A stretch of 15,632 nt of DNA from an uncultured Oscillospiraceae bacterium. GTDB lineage: Bacteria; Bacillota; Clostridia; Oscillospirales; Oscillospiraceae. Below are positions 1-5,770 of this stretch, piece by piece. The position numbers were made by a program, and so were the translations under genes. Under the pieces are notes generated by a model. The model ran no database searches. It saw only the letters and a program-made list of their open reading frames with translations, and was not told the origin of the DNA. The stretch's first letter is position 1. Each line of letters opens with the position of its first letter. Location: assembly GCA_934561175.1 (NCBI GenBank), contig CAKTFW010000034.1, positions 1-15,632 of the forward strand, given 5' to 3'.

Positions 1-106
1 CCATTGGCAGGCCAATCAGATAGCCAAACAATGTCGAGACCAGCGTCATGTATAAGGTTTCCAGAAAGCCATTACAGAGCATTTTAATTACCGTCATCGA
101 GAACAT
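1..106 (-). CDS. metI: MetI, methionine ABC importer permease (N-terminal part, runs off window)
   Basis: Only the first 35 codons are present, reading MFSMTVIKMLCNGF then LETLYMTLVSTLFGYLIG. The ETLYMT and TLFGYLIGLP pattern is typical of the start of MetI, the inner-membrane permease that pairs with MetN to import methionine; the first membrane helix begins here. The ATG at 106-104 was chosen because a perfect AGGAGGTG (complement of 114-121) lies 7 nt upstream. An in-frame ATG at 97 has no such site. The start lies inside the end of metN, overlapping it by 23 nt, which suggests translational coupling. The family assignment rests on short sequence plus the metN neighbour. A MetQ binding protein, if present, would lie beyond the window. 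Confidence 0.85.
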   Translation of the reverse strand, partial: MFSMTVIKMLCNGFLETLYMTLVSTLFGYLIGLPM

Positions 107-1097
107 TGTCCGTCACCTCCTCAACATCCAGCTGGCGTTCTTTCATATAAGTAACCATACCTTCTGCGATTTCCTCATCATCCGGCAGCTGTAAAATCAT
201 TTCGCCCGCCGCGATGCCATTCAGATTCTGCGTATTCGCATAGAGAATATTAACCGGAACTTTGAACTTCAGCGTCATATTGCCAATCACCGGCTCAAAC
301 GCAGAATTCTCACGAAACACAATCCGTACTTTCCGATGACCAGTCATGACCTCCATACCCATACTGCTGTTCATCAGCATCTTTTTTGCCTCAACAGACT
401 TCGGCGCTGCAAAAATTTCCCGCATCCCGCCGGTCTCCACCATGCGGCCGTGATCCAGAATTGCAACCTTGTTGCAGATTTCCTGTACAACCGCCATCTC
501 GTGTGTAATGACTACAATAGTGATTCCATATTTCTGGTTAATTTCTTTCAGCAGCTCCAGAATTGCTTTGGTCGTCTGCGGATCCAGTGCAGAAGTCGCC
601 TCGTCGCACAGCAGGATCTTCGGATTATTGGCAATCGCACGAGCAATCGCCACACGCTGCTTCTGGCCGCCAGACAGCTGCGACGGATACGCCGTTGCTT
701 TGTCGGCCAGACCGACAACCTCCAGCAATTCTTTCGCGCGCGCTCTGGCATCAACCGGCTTCACACCGGAGATCTTCAACGGGAAACAAATATTATCTAT
801 CACATTCTTCTGCATCAGCAGGTTGAAATGCTGAAAGATCATTCCAATTTCCTTGCGGCTTTCCCGCAGTTCCTGCTCCGAAAGTGCAGAGAGATTCTTC
901 CCATTGACAATTACGGTACCGCTCGTCGGCCGCTCCAGAAAGTTCAGGCAGCGGACAAAAGTACTCTTGCCAGCACCAGACATACCTATAATACCGAAAA
1001 TATCCCCTTGATCCATCGTCAGGGTAATTCCCTTCAGCGCCTCAACCGTCTGTGTACGCGACACAAACCGTTTTGTCAAATCTTTGACTTCAATCAT
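84..1097 (-). CDS. metN: MetN, methionine ABC importer ATPase with NIL domain
   Basis: ATP-binding subunit that powers methionine import on the cytoplasmic face of the membrane with MetI. From the ATG at 1097 it is 337 residues, the usual MetN length. Visible motifs are Walker A GMSGAGKST (38-46), the Q-loop in FQHFN, signature LSGGQKQ (141-147), Walker B with DEATSALDP (165-173) and the switch histidine in VITHE (199). After the ATPase core, residues from about 255 form a NIL domain (VRIVFRENSAFEPVIGN onward), the C-terminal regulatory domain that binds methionine and shuts transport down in studied MetN proteins. An upstream in-frame GTG at 1136 would add 13 residues (MWKDGFELESGTP) but has no good ribosome binding site and no homology-like sequence; MIEVKDLTKRF looks like the family start. 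The weak GGAG at 12 nt leaves the start slightly uncertain. It follows the upstream ATPase gene by 54 nt. Confidence 0.93.
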   Translation of the reverse strand: MIEVKDLTKRFVSRTQTVEALKGITLTMDQGDIFGIIGMSGAGKSTFVRCLNFLERPTSGTVIVNGKNLSALSEQELRESRKEIGMIFQHFNLLMQKNVIDNICFPLKISGVKPVDARARAKELLEVVGLADKATAYPSQLSGGQKQRVAIARAIANNPKILLCDEATSALDPQTTKAILELLKEINQKYGITIVVITHEMAVVQEICNKVAILDHGRMVETGGMREIFAAPKSVEAKKMLMNSSMGMEVMTGHRKVRIVFRENSAFEPVIGNMTLKFKVPVNILYANTQNLNGIAAGEMILQLPDDEEIAEGMVTYMKERQLDVEEVTDNVLDDGN

Positions 1098-1151
1098 CGG
1101 TGTTCCCGACTCCAACTCGAACCCATCCTTCCACACCGCATACCGAATCCA

Positions 1152-1946
1152 TTAAGACAGCAATGCGCGATCATTTGCAAACTCGTCGCCACTGAGCTTC
1201 TCAAACTGCGCAAGCAGATCCGGTACCGTGAGATTTTTCTTTTCCTCACCGGCAATATCCAGAATAACGCGGCCGTCATGCAGCATCACCAGACGATTGC
1301 CGTGCGAAATCGCATCTCTCATATTATGTGTAACCATCATTGCAGTCAAGTGGTTTTCTGCAATTATTTTGTCTGTTGCAGCCAAAACTTTCTCTGCAGT
1401 CTTCGGATCCAGCGCCGCCGTATGCTCATCCAGCAGCAAAAGCTTCGGCTGTTTCAGTGTTGCCATCAGCAGTGTAATTGCCTGCCGCTGTCCGCCGGAA
1501 AGCAGTCCAACCTTTGCGCTCAGCCGGTCCTCCAATCCCAGATTCAGCATTGCAAGTTTCTCCCGGAACAGTTCCCGTTCCGCTTTCGTGACGCCCCAGC
1601 GCAGCGTCCGCCGTGCACCGCGCCGCGCCGCCAGCGCCATATTTTCCTCAATGCCCATATCGGCTGCCGTACCCGTCATCGGATCTTGAAATACCCGGCC
1701 AAGAAATTTGGCGCGCTTGTGTTCCGGCAAGCCGGAGACATCTTTTCCATCGATTAAGATCGCGCCGGAATCCACCGGCCAAACACCGGCAATTGCATTC
1801 AGCGTTGTGGATTTTCCAGCGCCGTTGCCGCCGATAACTGTGATAAAGTCACCGTCATGAAGCGTCAGATTGACACCGTTCAGTGCACGCTTTTCGTTAA
1901 TCGTTCCAGGATTAAAGGTTTTATAAATATTCTTAATCTCAAGCAT
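1152..1946 (-). CDS. ABC importer ATPase of the PF04392-linked (TrpZ-like) system
   Basis: Cytoplasmic ATPase of an importer made of this protein, the permease just upstream and the lipoprotein before that. It is 264 residues long, with Walker A GGNGAGKST (39-47), a Q-loop in RVFQDP, signature LSGGQRQ (149-155), Walker B plus DEHTAALDP (173-181) and switch histidine 207 in VTHNM. The three-gene set lipoprotein-permease-ATPase matches the system called TrpXYZ in Firmicutes, predicted to import tryptophan or other aromatic amino acids. The substrate cannot be read from this sequence. The ATG overlaps the permease stop by 8 nt (ATGCTTGA), with GGAGG 8-9 nt upstream, so the two genes are translationally coupled. 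Confidence 0.88.
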   Translation of the reverse strand: MLEIKNIYKTFNPGTINEKRALNGVNLTLHDGDFITVIGGNGAGKSTTLNAIAGVWPVDSGAILIDGKDVSGLPEHKRAKFLGRVFQDPMTGTAADMGIEENMALAARRGARRTLRWGVTKAERELFREKLAMLNLGLEDRLSAKVGLLSGGQRQAITLLMATLKQPKLLLLDEHTAALDPKTAEKVLAATDKIIAENHLTAMMVTHNMRDAISHGNRLVMLHDGRVILDIAGEEKKNLTVPDLLAQFEKLSGDEFANDRALLS

Positions 1947-2913
1947 CCTGCGTGCCTCCCTGCTCTACTTTTTGATTCTGCTTTGCAATCCGCGTGAACG
2001 AATTGCGGTGCTTGCCTTTCAAATACGGCGCCGCAAGGAAAATCGCCACGATGACAGCCGTGAACAGTTTCAGATCATTCGAGTTCAGATGCAGCCACAA
2101 GACTACAACAACAATCGCGTAATAGACAATGCCACCAACAACTACCATAGAGAGCCGAAGTGCGAAGTTCATCCGCTTCCGGAAAATGGCATCCCCCAGA
2201 ACCTCACCAATAATCACTGCTGCAAGGCCAATGACAATTGCGCCGCGGCCCATGCCAACATCTGCAAAGCCCTGATACTGCGCCATCAGTCCGCCAGACA
2301 GCGCCACAACACCGTTGGACAACGCCAGAGCAATCACTTTCATGGTATTGATATTGATGCCCTGCGCCTTGGACATGGCAGCGTTCGAGCCAGTTGCACG
2401 AATCGCCGATCCCTGCTCTGTTCCAAAATACCAGTACATGACAGCGATCAGAATTGCTGCAAAGATCAGACCAACAACAATCGCATTCGGGATGGTACGG
2501 CTTGTAATCACCAGGTTATATTTATCCACGCTGACAGCTTTATTGGCCGACATTCCCATAATGTGCAGGTTGACTGAATAAAGCGCAAACTGTGTCAGAA
2601 TACCGGCAAGGATCGCAGGGATTCCAAGCATCGTATGCAGCAGACCGGTAACCATCCCCGCTACAATGCCCGCAAGAACCGCAATCAAAATCGCCAGCCA
2701 CGCCGGTGCACCAGCCAAAATCAGCATAACGGTTACAGCGCCGCCTGTGGCAAATGTGCCATCCACAGAAAGATCCGCAAAATCCAGCAGCCGAAATGTG
2801 ATGTACACGCCAAGCGCCATAATACCCCAGATCACGCCCTGTGCAACGCCGCCCGGCAAATTTCCCAATAACTTTAACGGGCTAAGGGATGCAAAATATC
2901 CAGCTATATCCAT
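1939..2913 (-). CDS. ABC importer membrane permease, BPD_transp_2-like (TrpY-like)
   Basis: Integral membrane subunit of the importer, 324 residues, with about eight to ten hydrophobic segments (for example GVIWGIMALGVYITFRLLDF near the N-terminus and AIVIGLAAVIIGEVLG near residue 240). The stretch around LRLLDFADLSVDGTFATGG and the loop RATGSNAAMSKAQGI are typical of the branched-chain-type permease family (PF02653), in the subgroup that accompanies PF04392 lipoproteins. The ATG at 2913 is supported by GGAGG seven nt upstream. The open frame reaches back to 2976, but that would run translation through a strong hairpin and add an unrelated 21-residue leader. The C-terminus is basic and polar (KGKHRNSFTRIAKQNQKVEQ) and presumably cytoplasmic. 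Confidence 0.9.
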   Translation of the reverse strand: MDIAGYFASLSPLKLLGNLPGGVAQGVIWGIMALGVYITFRLLDFADLSVDGTFATGGAVTVMLILAGAPAWLAILIAVLAGIVAGMVTGLLHTMLGIPAILAGILTQFALYSVNLHIMGMSANKAVSVDKYNLVITSRTIPNAIVVGLIFAAILIAVMYWYFGTEQGSAIRATGSNAAMSKAQGININTMKVIALALSNGVVALSGGLMAQYQGFADVGMGRGAIVIGLAAVIIGEVLGDAIFRKRMNFALRLSMVVVGGIVYYAIVVVVLWLHLNSNDLKLFTAVIVAIFLAAPYLKGKHRNSFTRIAKQNQKVEQGGTQDA

Positions 2914-2940
2914 CGTACTTCCTCCATTTTTGTTCCGCGT

Positions 2941-2987
2941 GGAGCGGATGGATAGGTTTTCATCCTGGAAGCCCATCCATTCGCTCC
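2941..2987 (-). promoter_or_regulatory. Intercistronic hairpin B, upstream of the permease gene
   Basis: The arms 2941-2953 and 2975-2987 pair as GGAGCG and ATGGAT with their complements, 12 base pairs with one A/C mismatch in the transcript, around a 21-nt loop. Three more G/C pairs can form outside after two mismatches. No T-run follows on the transcribed strand, so it is not a classical terminator. It sits 27 nt before the permease start codon, leaving the ribosome binding site free. Plausible roles are mRNA stabilisation or tuning of translation. The role is inferred; the inverted repeat is directly visible. Confidence 0.6.
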
Positions 2988-3007
2988 CTGCGTGAAATAC
3001 ACCGATA

Positions 3008-3037
3008 GGGGTGTCGCGGAAATTACCGCGGCACCCC
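3008..3037 (-). promoter_or_regulatory. Intercistronic hairpin A, downstream of the lipoprotein gene
   Basis: The arms GGGGTG + CGCGG and CCGCG + CACCCC pair over 11 base pairs with one internal C/A mismatch and a 6-nt loop. It begins 37 nt after the lipoprotein stop codon. It is very GC-rich, but no U-tract follows on the minus strand, so full termination is unlikely. A 3' stabilising hairpin or partial terminator that keeps lipoprotein mRNA in excess over permease and ATPase mRNA is the usual explanation for such elements in importer operons; here that is inference. Confidence 0.65.
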
Positions 3038-3073
3038 CTCCGGATCTAATACAAATTCTGTTGTTTCTGAAAT

Positions 3074-4108
3074 TCAAGCCTCGATTGCCACATAGTCATC
3101 CGGAACCGTGATGCCAAGTGCCTCGCAGTTTGCCGCATTGTACTTCTTCGTGACAGTCTTTGCATACTGAATCTCCATAGTGGAAACATCCGCGCCGTTG
3201 ACCAGAATATCATAGGCCATCTCGCCAGCTGCATAACCAATATCATAGTAGTCAATGGACAGCGTCACAACGCCACAGCCAGAGCAGATGCCCTCTTCAC
3301 CAGCAACAATCGGAACCTGCTTCGGCAGTGCGATGTTGTTGATTGCCTCTGTGCAGGAAGCGGCGGTATTATCTGTGGGGATGTAGAGCACATCTGCGCT
3401 GTCGCAAGCAGTTGCAGTGACAGAAGCAACATCGTTGGAATCTGCAAAGGTAAAGGTCTCGACCGTATAACCGGCATCTTCCAGATATCCGCGGATCACA
3501 CGCTCCTGATAAGCGGAGTTCGGCTCAGCAGAGCAGTACAGAATGCCAACTGTCTTTGCATCCGGGAACAGCTCCTGCAGCATTGCTGCCTGCTGATCCA
3601 GCGGTGCCAGATCTGCAGTACCAGAGATATTGGTACCGGTCGTGCCTGTCCAATCCTCAATATCCAGTGCTGTTGCATAGTCGGTAATCGAGGTGCCCAG
3701 GATCGGGATCTCATTGGTTGCAGCAGCTGCTGCCTGCAGCGCTGCCGTTGCGTTGCCCAGAATCAGATCAACACCATCAGAGACAAACTGCGTGCAAATC
3801 GTCGAGCAAGTCGGCGCATCGCCAGAAGCATTCTGGACGCTGAACTTCACACCGTCTTCGCCCAGTTTTTCAACCAGTGCAGCCTGGAAGCCTTCTGTTG
3901 CAGCATCCAGTGCCGGATGCTGTACCAGCTGGCAAATGCCGATATTGTAAACTGTTGCATCACCGGTATTCACGGTATCGTCGGTATCACCAGGATTTGT
4001 AGCTGTGTCATTGGTATCTGTAGTACCGGCATCGTTGTTGCCGCATGCAGCCAGGCTCAAGACCAGACACAGCGCAAGAATCAGCGCAAGAACTTTGGAA
4101 ATTTTCAT
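3074..4108 (-). CDS. Substrate-binding lipoprotein, ABC_sub_bind family (TrpX-like)
   Basis: Extracytoplasmic binding protein that feeds the permease and ATPase encoded downstream. From the ATG at 4108 it is 344 residues. It has a lipoprotein signal peptide: MKISK, a hydrophobic core, and lipobox LAAC with the lipidated cysteine at 22. A Thr/Asp/Asn-rich tether follows (about 23-52), then a two-lobed PF04392 domain starting at VYNIGICQLVQHPALD. Family hallmarks are the GICQ..HPALDA start, YIPTDNTAAS, VAGEEGICSGCG and IDYYDIGYAAGEMA. An AGAGGAAG lies about 9 nt before the ATG. The open frame extends 38 codons further, but that part overlaps the promoter region and lacks a signal peptide. Relatives are predicted aromatic amino acid binders; the ligand is not deducible here, and the metN/metI neighbours leave other amino acids possible. 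Confidence 0.9.
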   Translation of the reverse strand: MKISKVLALILALCLVLSLAACGNNDAGTTDTNDTATNPGDTDDTVNTGDATVYNIGICQLVQHPALDAATEGFQAALVEKLGEDGVKFSVQNASGDAPTCSTICTQFVSDGVDLILGNATAALQAAAAATNEIPILGTSITDYATALDIEDWTGTTGTNISGTADLAPLDQQAAMLQELFPDAKTVGILYCSAEPNSAYQERVIRGYLEDAGYTVETFTFADSNDVASVTATACDSADVLYIPTDNTAASCTEAINNIALPKQVPIVAGEEGICSGCGVVTLSIDYYDIGYAAGEMAYDILVNGADVSTMEIQYAKTVTKKYNAANCEALGITVPDDYVAIEA

Positions 4109-4133
4109 TTGTTTTAGCTTCCTCTCAATGCAC

Positions 4134-4147
4134 ATTCCGTGCGGAAT
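4134..4147. repeat. 14-bp palindrome in the importer operon leader
   Basis: ATTCCG-TG-CGGAAT is a 6-bp-arm inverted repeat. It lies about 20 nt downstream of the predicted transcription start of the lipoprotein-led operon and about 26 nt before the start codon. It could be a repressor operator or a small hairpin close to the ribosome binding site. No regulator is known from this window. Confidence 0.4.
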
Positions 4148-4174
4148 TTTCGTCAGCTTTTGCCAACGAGCTAC

Positions 4175-4203
4175 ACTATATCGCTTTAAACAGTTGATGT
4201 CAA
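4175..4203 (-). promoter_or_regulatory. Sigma-A promoter of the importer operon
   Basis: On the minus strand TTGACA (4203-4198) is followed by a 17-nt spacer and TATAGT (4180-4175): a perfect -35 and a 5/6 -10 at optimal spacing. Transcription should start near 4168, giving a leader of about 60 nt before the lipoprotein ATG. That is too short for a T-box leader, the usual regulator of amino acid importers in Firmicutes. Confidence 0.85.
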
Positions 4204-4206
4204 TAC

Positions 4207-4250
4207 AATTCATTATTTTCAATGGTTTTGTTCGAATTCATTGATTTTGC
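4207..4250. repeat. Imperfect direct repeat upstream of the importer promoter
   Basis: AATTCATTATTTTC (4207-4220) recurs as AATTCATTGATTTTGC (4235-4250), 28 bp apart, immediately upstream of the minus-strand -35. The position would suit an activator. The sequence is AT-rich, so chance similarity is quite possible. Confidence 0.25.
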
Positions 4251-4317
4251 AAAACAGTGTGTCGCAGTATCTCCCGTATTTTCTGTTTTTCTAATTCTAC
4301 CATCCTGCTGCGTGCCC

Positions 4318-4346
4318 TTGTGATCCCCGATCGTGCGTGATATAAT
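4318..4346 (+). promoter_or_regulatory. Extended -10 promoter of the flavoprotein gene
   Basis: TTGTGA (4318-4323), a 17-nt spacer and a perfect TATAAT (4341-4346), preceded by TG at 4338-4339 as in extended -10 promoters. The start of transcription would fall near 4353, about 35 nt before the ATG. It fires away from the importer promoter; the two -35 boxes are about 115 bp apart. Confidence 0.8.
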
Positions 4347-4387
4347 ATGGTATATTTTATTGAATTCGTTTTGTGGAGGTTTTGGAT

Positions 4388-4957
4388 ATGAAAGTACTTC
4401 TTCTGCAGGGCAGTCCTCATAAAAAAGGAAACACCGCACAATTGTCGGCCGTCGTGGCAGATGAACTGCGTCAACACGGCGCTGAAATTCAGGAATACCG
4501 GCTCTATGACCAGCAGATTCACGGCTGCCTCGGCTGTAAAGCCTGCCAAAATGTACCGAACAGCTTCGGCTGTATTCAGCACGACAGTATGGACACCATC
4601 TTCCCGGATGCCATGGATGCAGATTTGATTCTGCTCTCCACCCCAGTCTACTGCTGGTACTGCACTGCACCGATGAAGGCATTTCTGGATCGCTTTATCT
4701 ACGGTAGCTGTAAATTCTATGGCAAACAAAAACAGGTTCCGCTGATCGCCGGTAAAAACTGCGCCTTGATTACAACGCTGGGTTATCCCATTGAGCGGGC
4801 TTCCATCCTGGGTGACGGGATCCGCTACCTCTGCAAGCATGGCAAAATGAATTACTGCGGTATGCTGGCTGGCCGGGATCTCGGCCATGGCGGAAACTTT
4901 GTCTCGCCAGAGCTGGAAACACAGGCAAAAGCGTTCGCCCAGTCGCTTCTTGGCTGA
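4388..4957 (+). CDS. Flavodoxin-fold FMN reductase / iron-sulfur flavoprotein family
   Basis: 189-residue cytoplasmic flavoprotein. The N-terminus MKVLLLQGSPHKKGNTAQL is the first strand and FMN-phosphate loop (GSPxxxGNT) of the NADPH-dependent FMN reductase family (PF03358). STPVYCWYCTAPMKAFLDR (84-102) is the family's second FMN-contact segment. Cysteines 47, 50, 53 and 62 form CX2CX2CX8C before the HDSM segment. In the related iron-sulfur flavoproteins a similar compact motif holds a [4Fe-4S] cluster, but the last spacing here is longer than usual, so cluster binding is uncertain. The substrate is unknown; members of this family reduce flavins, quinones, azo or nitro compounds or serve as electron carriers. 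The ATG is fixed by GGAGGT at 4375-4380, 7 nt upstream. It is transcribed alone from its own promoter. No clear terminator follows. Confidence 0.85.
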   Translation: MKVLLLQGSPHKKGNTAQLSAVVADELRQHGAEIQEYRLYDQQIHGCLGCKACQNVPNSFGCIQHDSMDTIFPDAMDADLILLSTPVYCWYCTAPMKAFLDRFIYGSCKFYGKQKQVPLIAGKNCALITTLGYPIERASILGDGIRYLCKHGKMNYCGMLAGRDLGHGGNFVSPELETQAKAFAQSLLG

Positions 4958-5087
4958 TCCCTGTAGACACTTCAACCCATTGGCGTCTTTGAATTCTGCA
5001 GTGTAGAGCCGGAAGAAAAGTCAGAATTTTCCCCGATTCAAAGCGTTATTTTATGCAAATTTTTGCAGAAAATGCGTGGTTTTTGAA
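4958..5087. other. Intergenic stretch between the flavoprotein gene and the purine promoter
   Basis: No coding sequence is supported in this 130-nt stretch, and no convincing terminator for the preceding gene was found; short arms such as AGAC...GTCT (about 4967-4987) are too weak. A small AT-rich inverted repeat, GCAAATTTTTGC (5055-5066), lies about 22 nt upstream of the purine operon -35 box. It could be an UP-like element or operator half, or simply AT-rich DNA. Confidence 0.4.
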
Positions 5088-5116
5088 TTGACGATATCCA
5101 GCAAATACGCTATGAT
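5088..5116 (+). promoter_or_regulatory. Sigma-A promoter of the purine operon
   Basis: TTGACG (5088-5093), a 17-nt spacer and TATGAT (5111-5116), each one base off consensus. Transcription should start near 5123, giving a structured leader of about 134 nt before purE. No other promoter of similar quality was noticed in the following genes, so it probably drives all seven pur genes. Confidence 0.85.
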
Positions 5117-5142
5117 ATATGTGTAGTATTTTCACATTTTGC

Positions 5143-5192
5143 GGATTCTGTAAAAGCCTGTCTTATGACAAATTCCGGCTTTCTGCAGATCC
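5143..5192 (+). promoter_or_regulatory. Long leader hairpin upstream of the purE terminator (candidate sensor)
   Basis: The arms 5143-5158 and 5177-5192 pair over about 15 base pairs: GGAT/ATCC, CTGTA/TGCAG with one G-U, and AAAGCC/GGCTTT, with single bulges at T5147 and C5183. Inside, TGTC-TTAT-GACA (5159-5170) forms a small apical hairpin, leaving AATTCC (5171-5176) as a one-sided internal loop. It ends 3 nt before the leader terminator. The arrangement (sensor-like hairpin, then terminator) is that of an attenuator. I could not match it to the purine, ZTP, PRPP or THF riboswitch cores. Base pairing is seen; function is inferred. Confidence 0.5.
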
Positions 5193-5195
5193 CGT

Positions 5196-5231
5196 GGCAG
5201 TCCTTTTCTTACCGCTGAGGGCTGCCTTTTT
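5196..5231 (+). terminator. Intrinsic terminator in the purine operon leader (attenuator)
   Basis: GGCAGTCC (5196-5203) pairs with GGGCTGCC (5219-5226), 8 base pairs with one G-U, around a 15-nt loop, and is followed directly by TTTTTGATTTT. It lies between the promoter and the purE ribosome binding site, so it would end transcription early unless disrupted. This is the pattern expected for conditional termination of the operon. Confidence 0.7.
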
Positions 5232-5256
5232 GATTTTCTTTGCAGGAGGGTATCCT

Positions 5257-5751
5257 ATGAAAAAAGTTGCAATCATCATGGGCAGTGACAGCGATCTTCC
5301 CGTTGTAGAAAAAGCCCTTGATCCCTTAAAAGAATACGGTGTTCCTTATGAGGTGCATGTTTTCTCTGCGCACCGTACGCCGGAGCAGGCGCGTGCCTTT
5401 GCATGCAACGCCCGTGAAAACGGTTTTGGTGTGATTATCTGTGCAGCCGGAAAAGCTGCGCATCTGGCGGGCGCCTTTGCCGCAAATACCACGCTGCCCG
5501 TGATCGGTATTCCCATTAAGTCTTCCACACTTGATGGCCTGGATGCACTTCTGGCAACAGTTCAAATGCCCTCCGGCGTGCCTGTCGCAACCGTCGCAAT
5601 TGACGGTGCCCAAAACGCCGCTTTGCTGGCAATTCAAATTCTCGCTGTTCAGGATGGTGAACTTGCAAACAAGCTGAACGCCGCAAAGGTTGCAGCTGCC
5701 AATAAGGTTCTGGAAAAGGACCGCGCCATTTCGGAAAAATATTGCGGTTAA
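5257..5751 (+). CDS. purE: PurE, N5-carboxyaminoimidazole ribonucleotide mutase (or AIR carboxylase)
   Basis: 164 residues, the normal length for bacterial PurE, a cytoplasmic enzyme that forms CAIR in step 6 of purine synthesis. GSDSDLP (9-15) binds the phosphate, and SAHRTPEQ carries the catalytic histidine. The later motif reads AAGKAAHLAGAFAANTTLP, where classical class I enzymes have AGGAAHLPG: the second glycine is a lysine. Together with MPSGVPVATVAIDG this looks like a clostridial class I variant rather than the class II AGRSNALSG type. No purK is in the window, so whether it uses N5-CAIR or AIR plus CO2 directly is open. The ATG is set by AGGAGGG (5244-5250) 6 nt upstream; the frame is open further upstream through the leader, but no ribosome site supports that. 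First gene of the operon. Confidence 0.95.
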   Translation: MKKVAIIMGSDSDLPVVEKALDPLKEYGVPYEVHVFSAHRTPEQARAFACNARENGFGVIICAAGKAAHLAGAFAANTTLPVIGIPIKSSTLDGLDALLATVQMPSGVPVATVAIDGAQNAALLAIQILAVQDGELANKLNAAKVAAANKVLEKDRAISEKYCG

Positions 5752-5770
5752 TCCGCGGGAGGTAATATCT

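Noticed and set aside
1098..1136. Alternative metN start at GTG 1136
   Set aside because: The upstream sequence lacks a good ribosome site and the 13 added residues do not resemble MetN, though the site for the ATG at 1097 is also only moderate, so this is not excluded.
336..1757. Plus-strand open frame of 473 codons across the ATPase genes
   Set aside because: It is an antisense shadow of two well-supported ABC ATPases, with a low-complexity Arg/His/Cys/Gln-rich translation and no recognisable domain.
2914..2976. Longer permease starting at 2976
   Set aside because: The extension runs through hairpin B, is charged and unlike permease N-termini, and lacks a ribosome site. The ATG at 2913 has GGAGG at the right distance.
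3008..3037. Possible T-box antiterminator (GGGGTGCCGCGG resembles AGGGTGGNACCGCG)
   Set aside because: The order and spacing do not match, there is no stem I or specifier region in the 37 nt before it, and no terminator U-tract follows on the minus strand. It reads better as a simple hairpin.
4109..4222. Longer lipoprotein starting at 4222
   Set aside because: It would begin upstream of the predicted promoter and bury the clear lipoprotein signal peptide; the ATG at 4108 fits the lipobox and ribosome site.
5117..5256. Known purine, ZTP, PRPP or THF riboswitch in the purE leader
   Set aside because: None of the conserved cores I know for these classes could be found. CCGCTGAGGGC in the terminator loop only loosely recalls the ZTP motif CCGCCTGGGC and is in the wrong structural position.
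5119..5256. N-terminal extension of PurE through the leader (46 extra codons, ATG at 5119)
   Set aside because: The ATG lies at or before the predicted transcription start, has no ribosome binding site, and the extension has no similarity to PurE. The ATG at 5257 has a perfect site.
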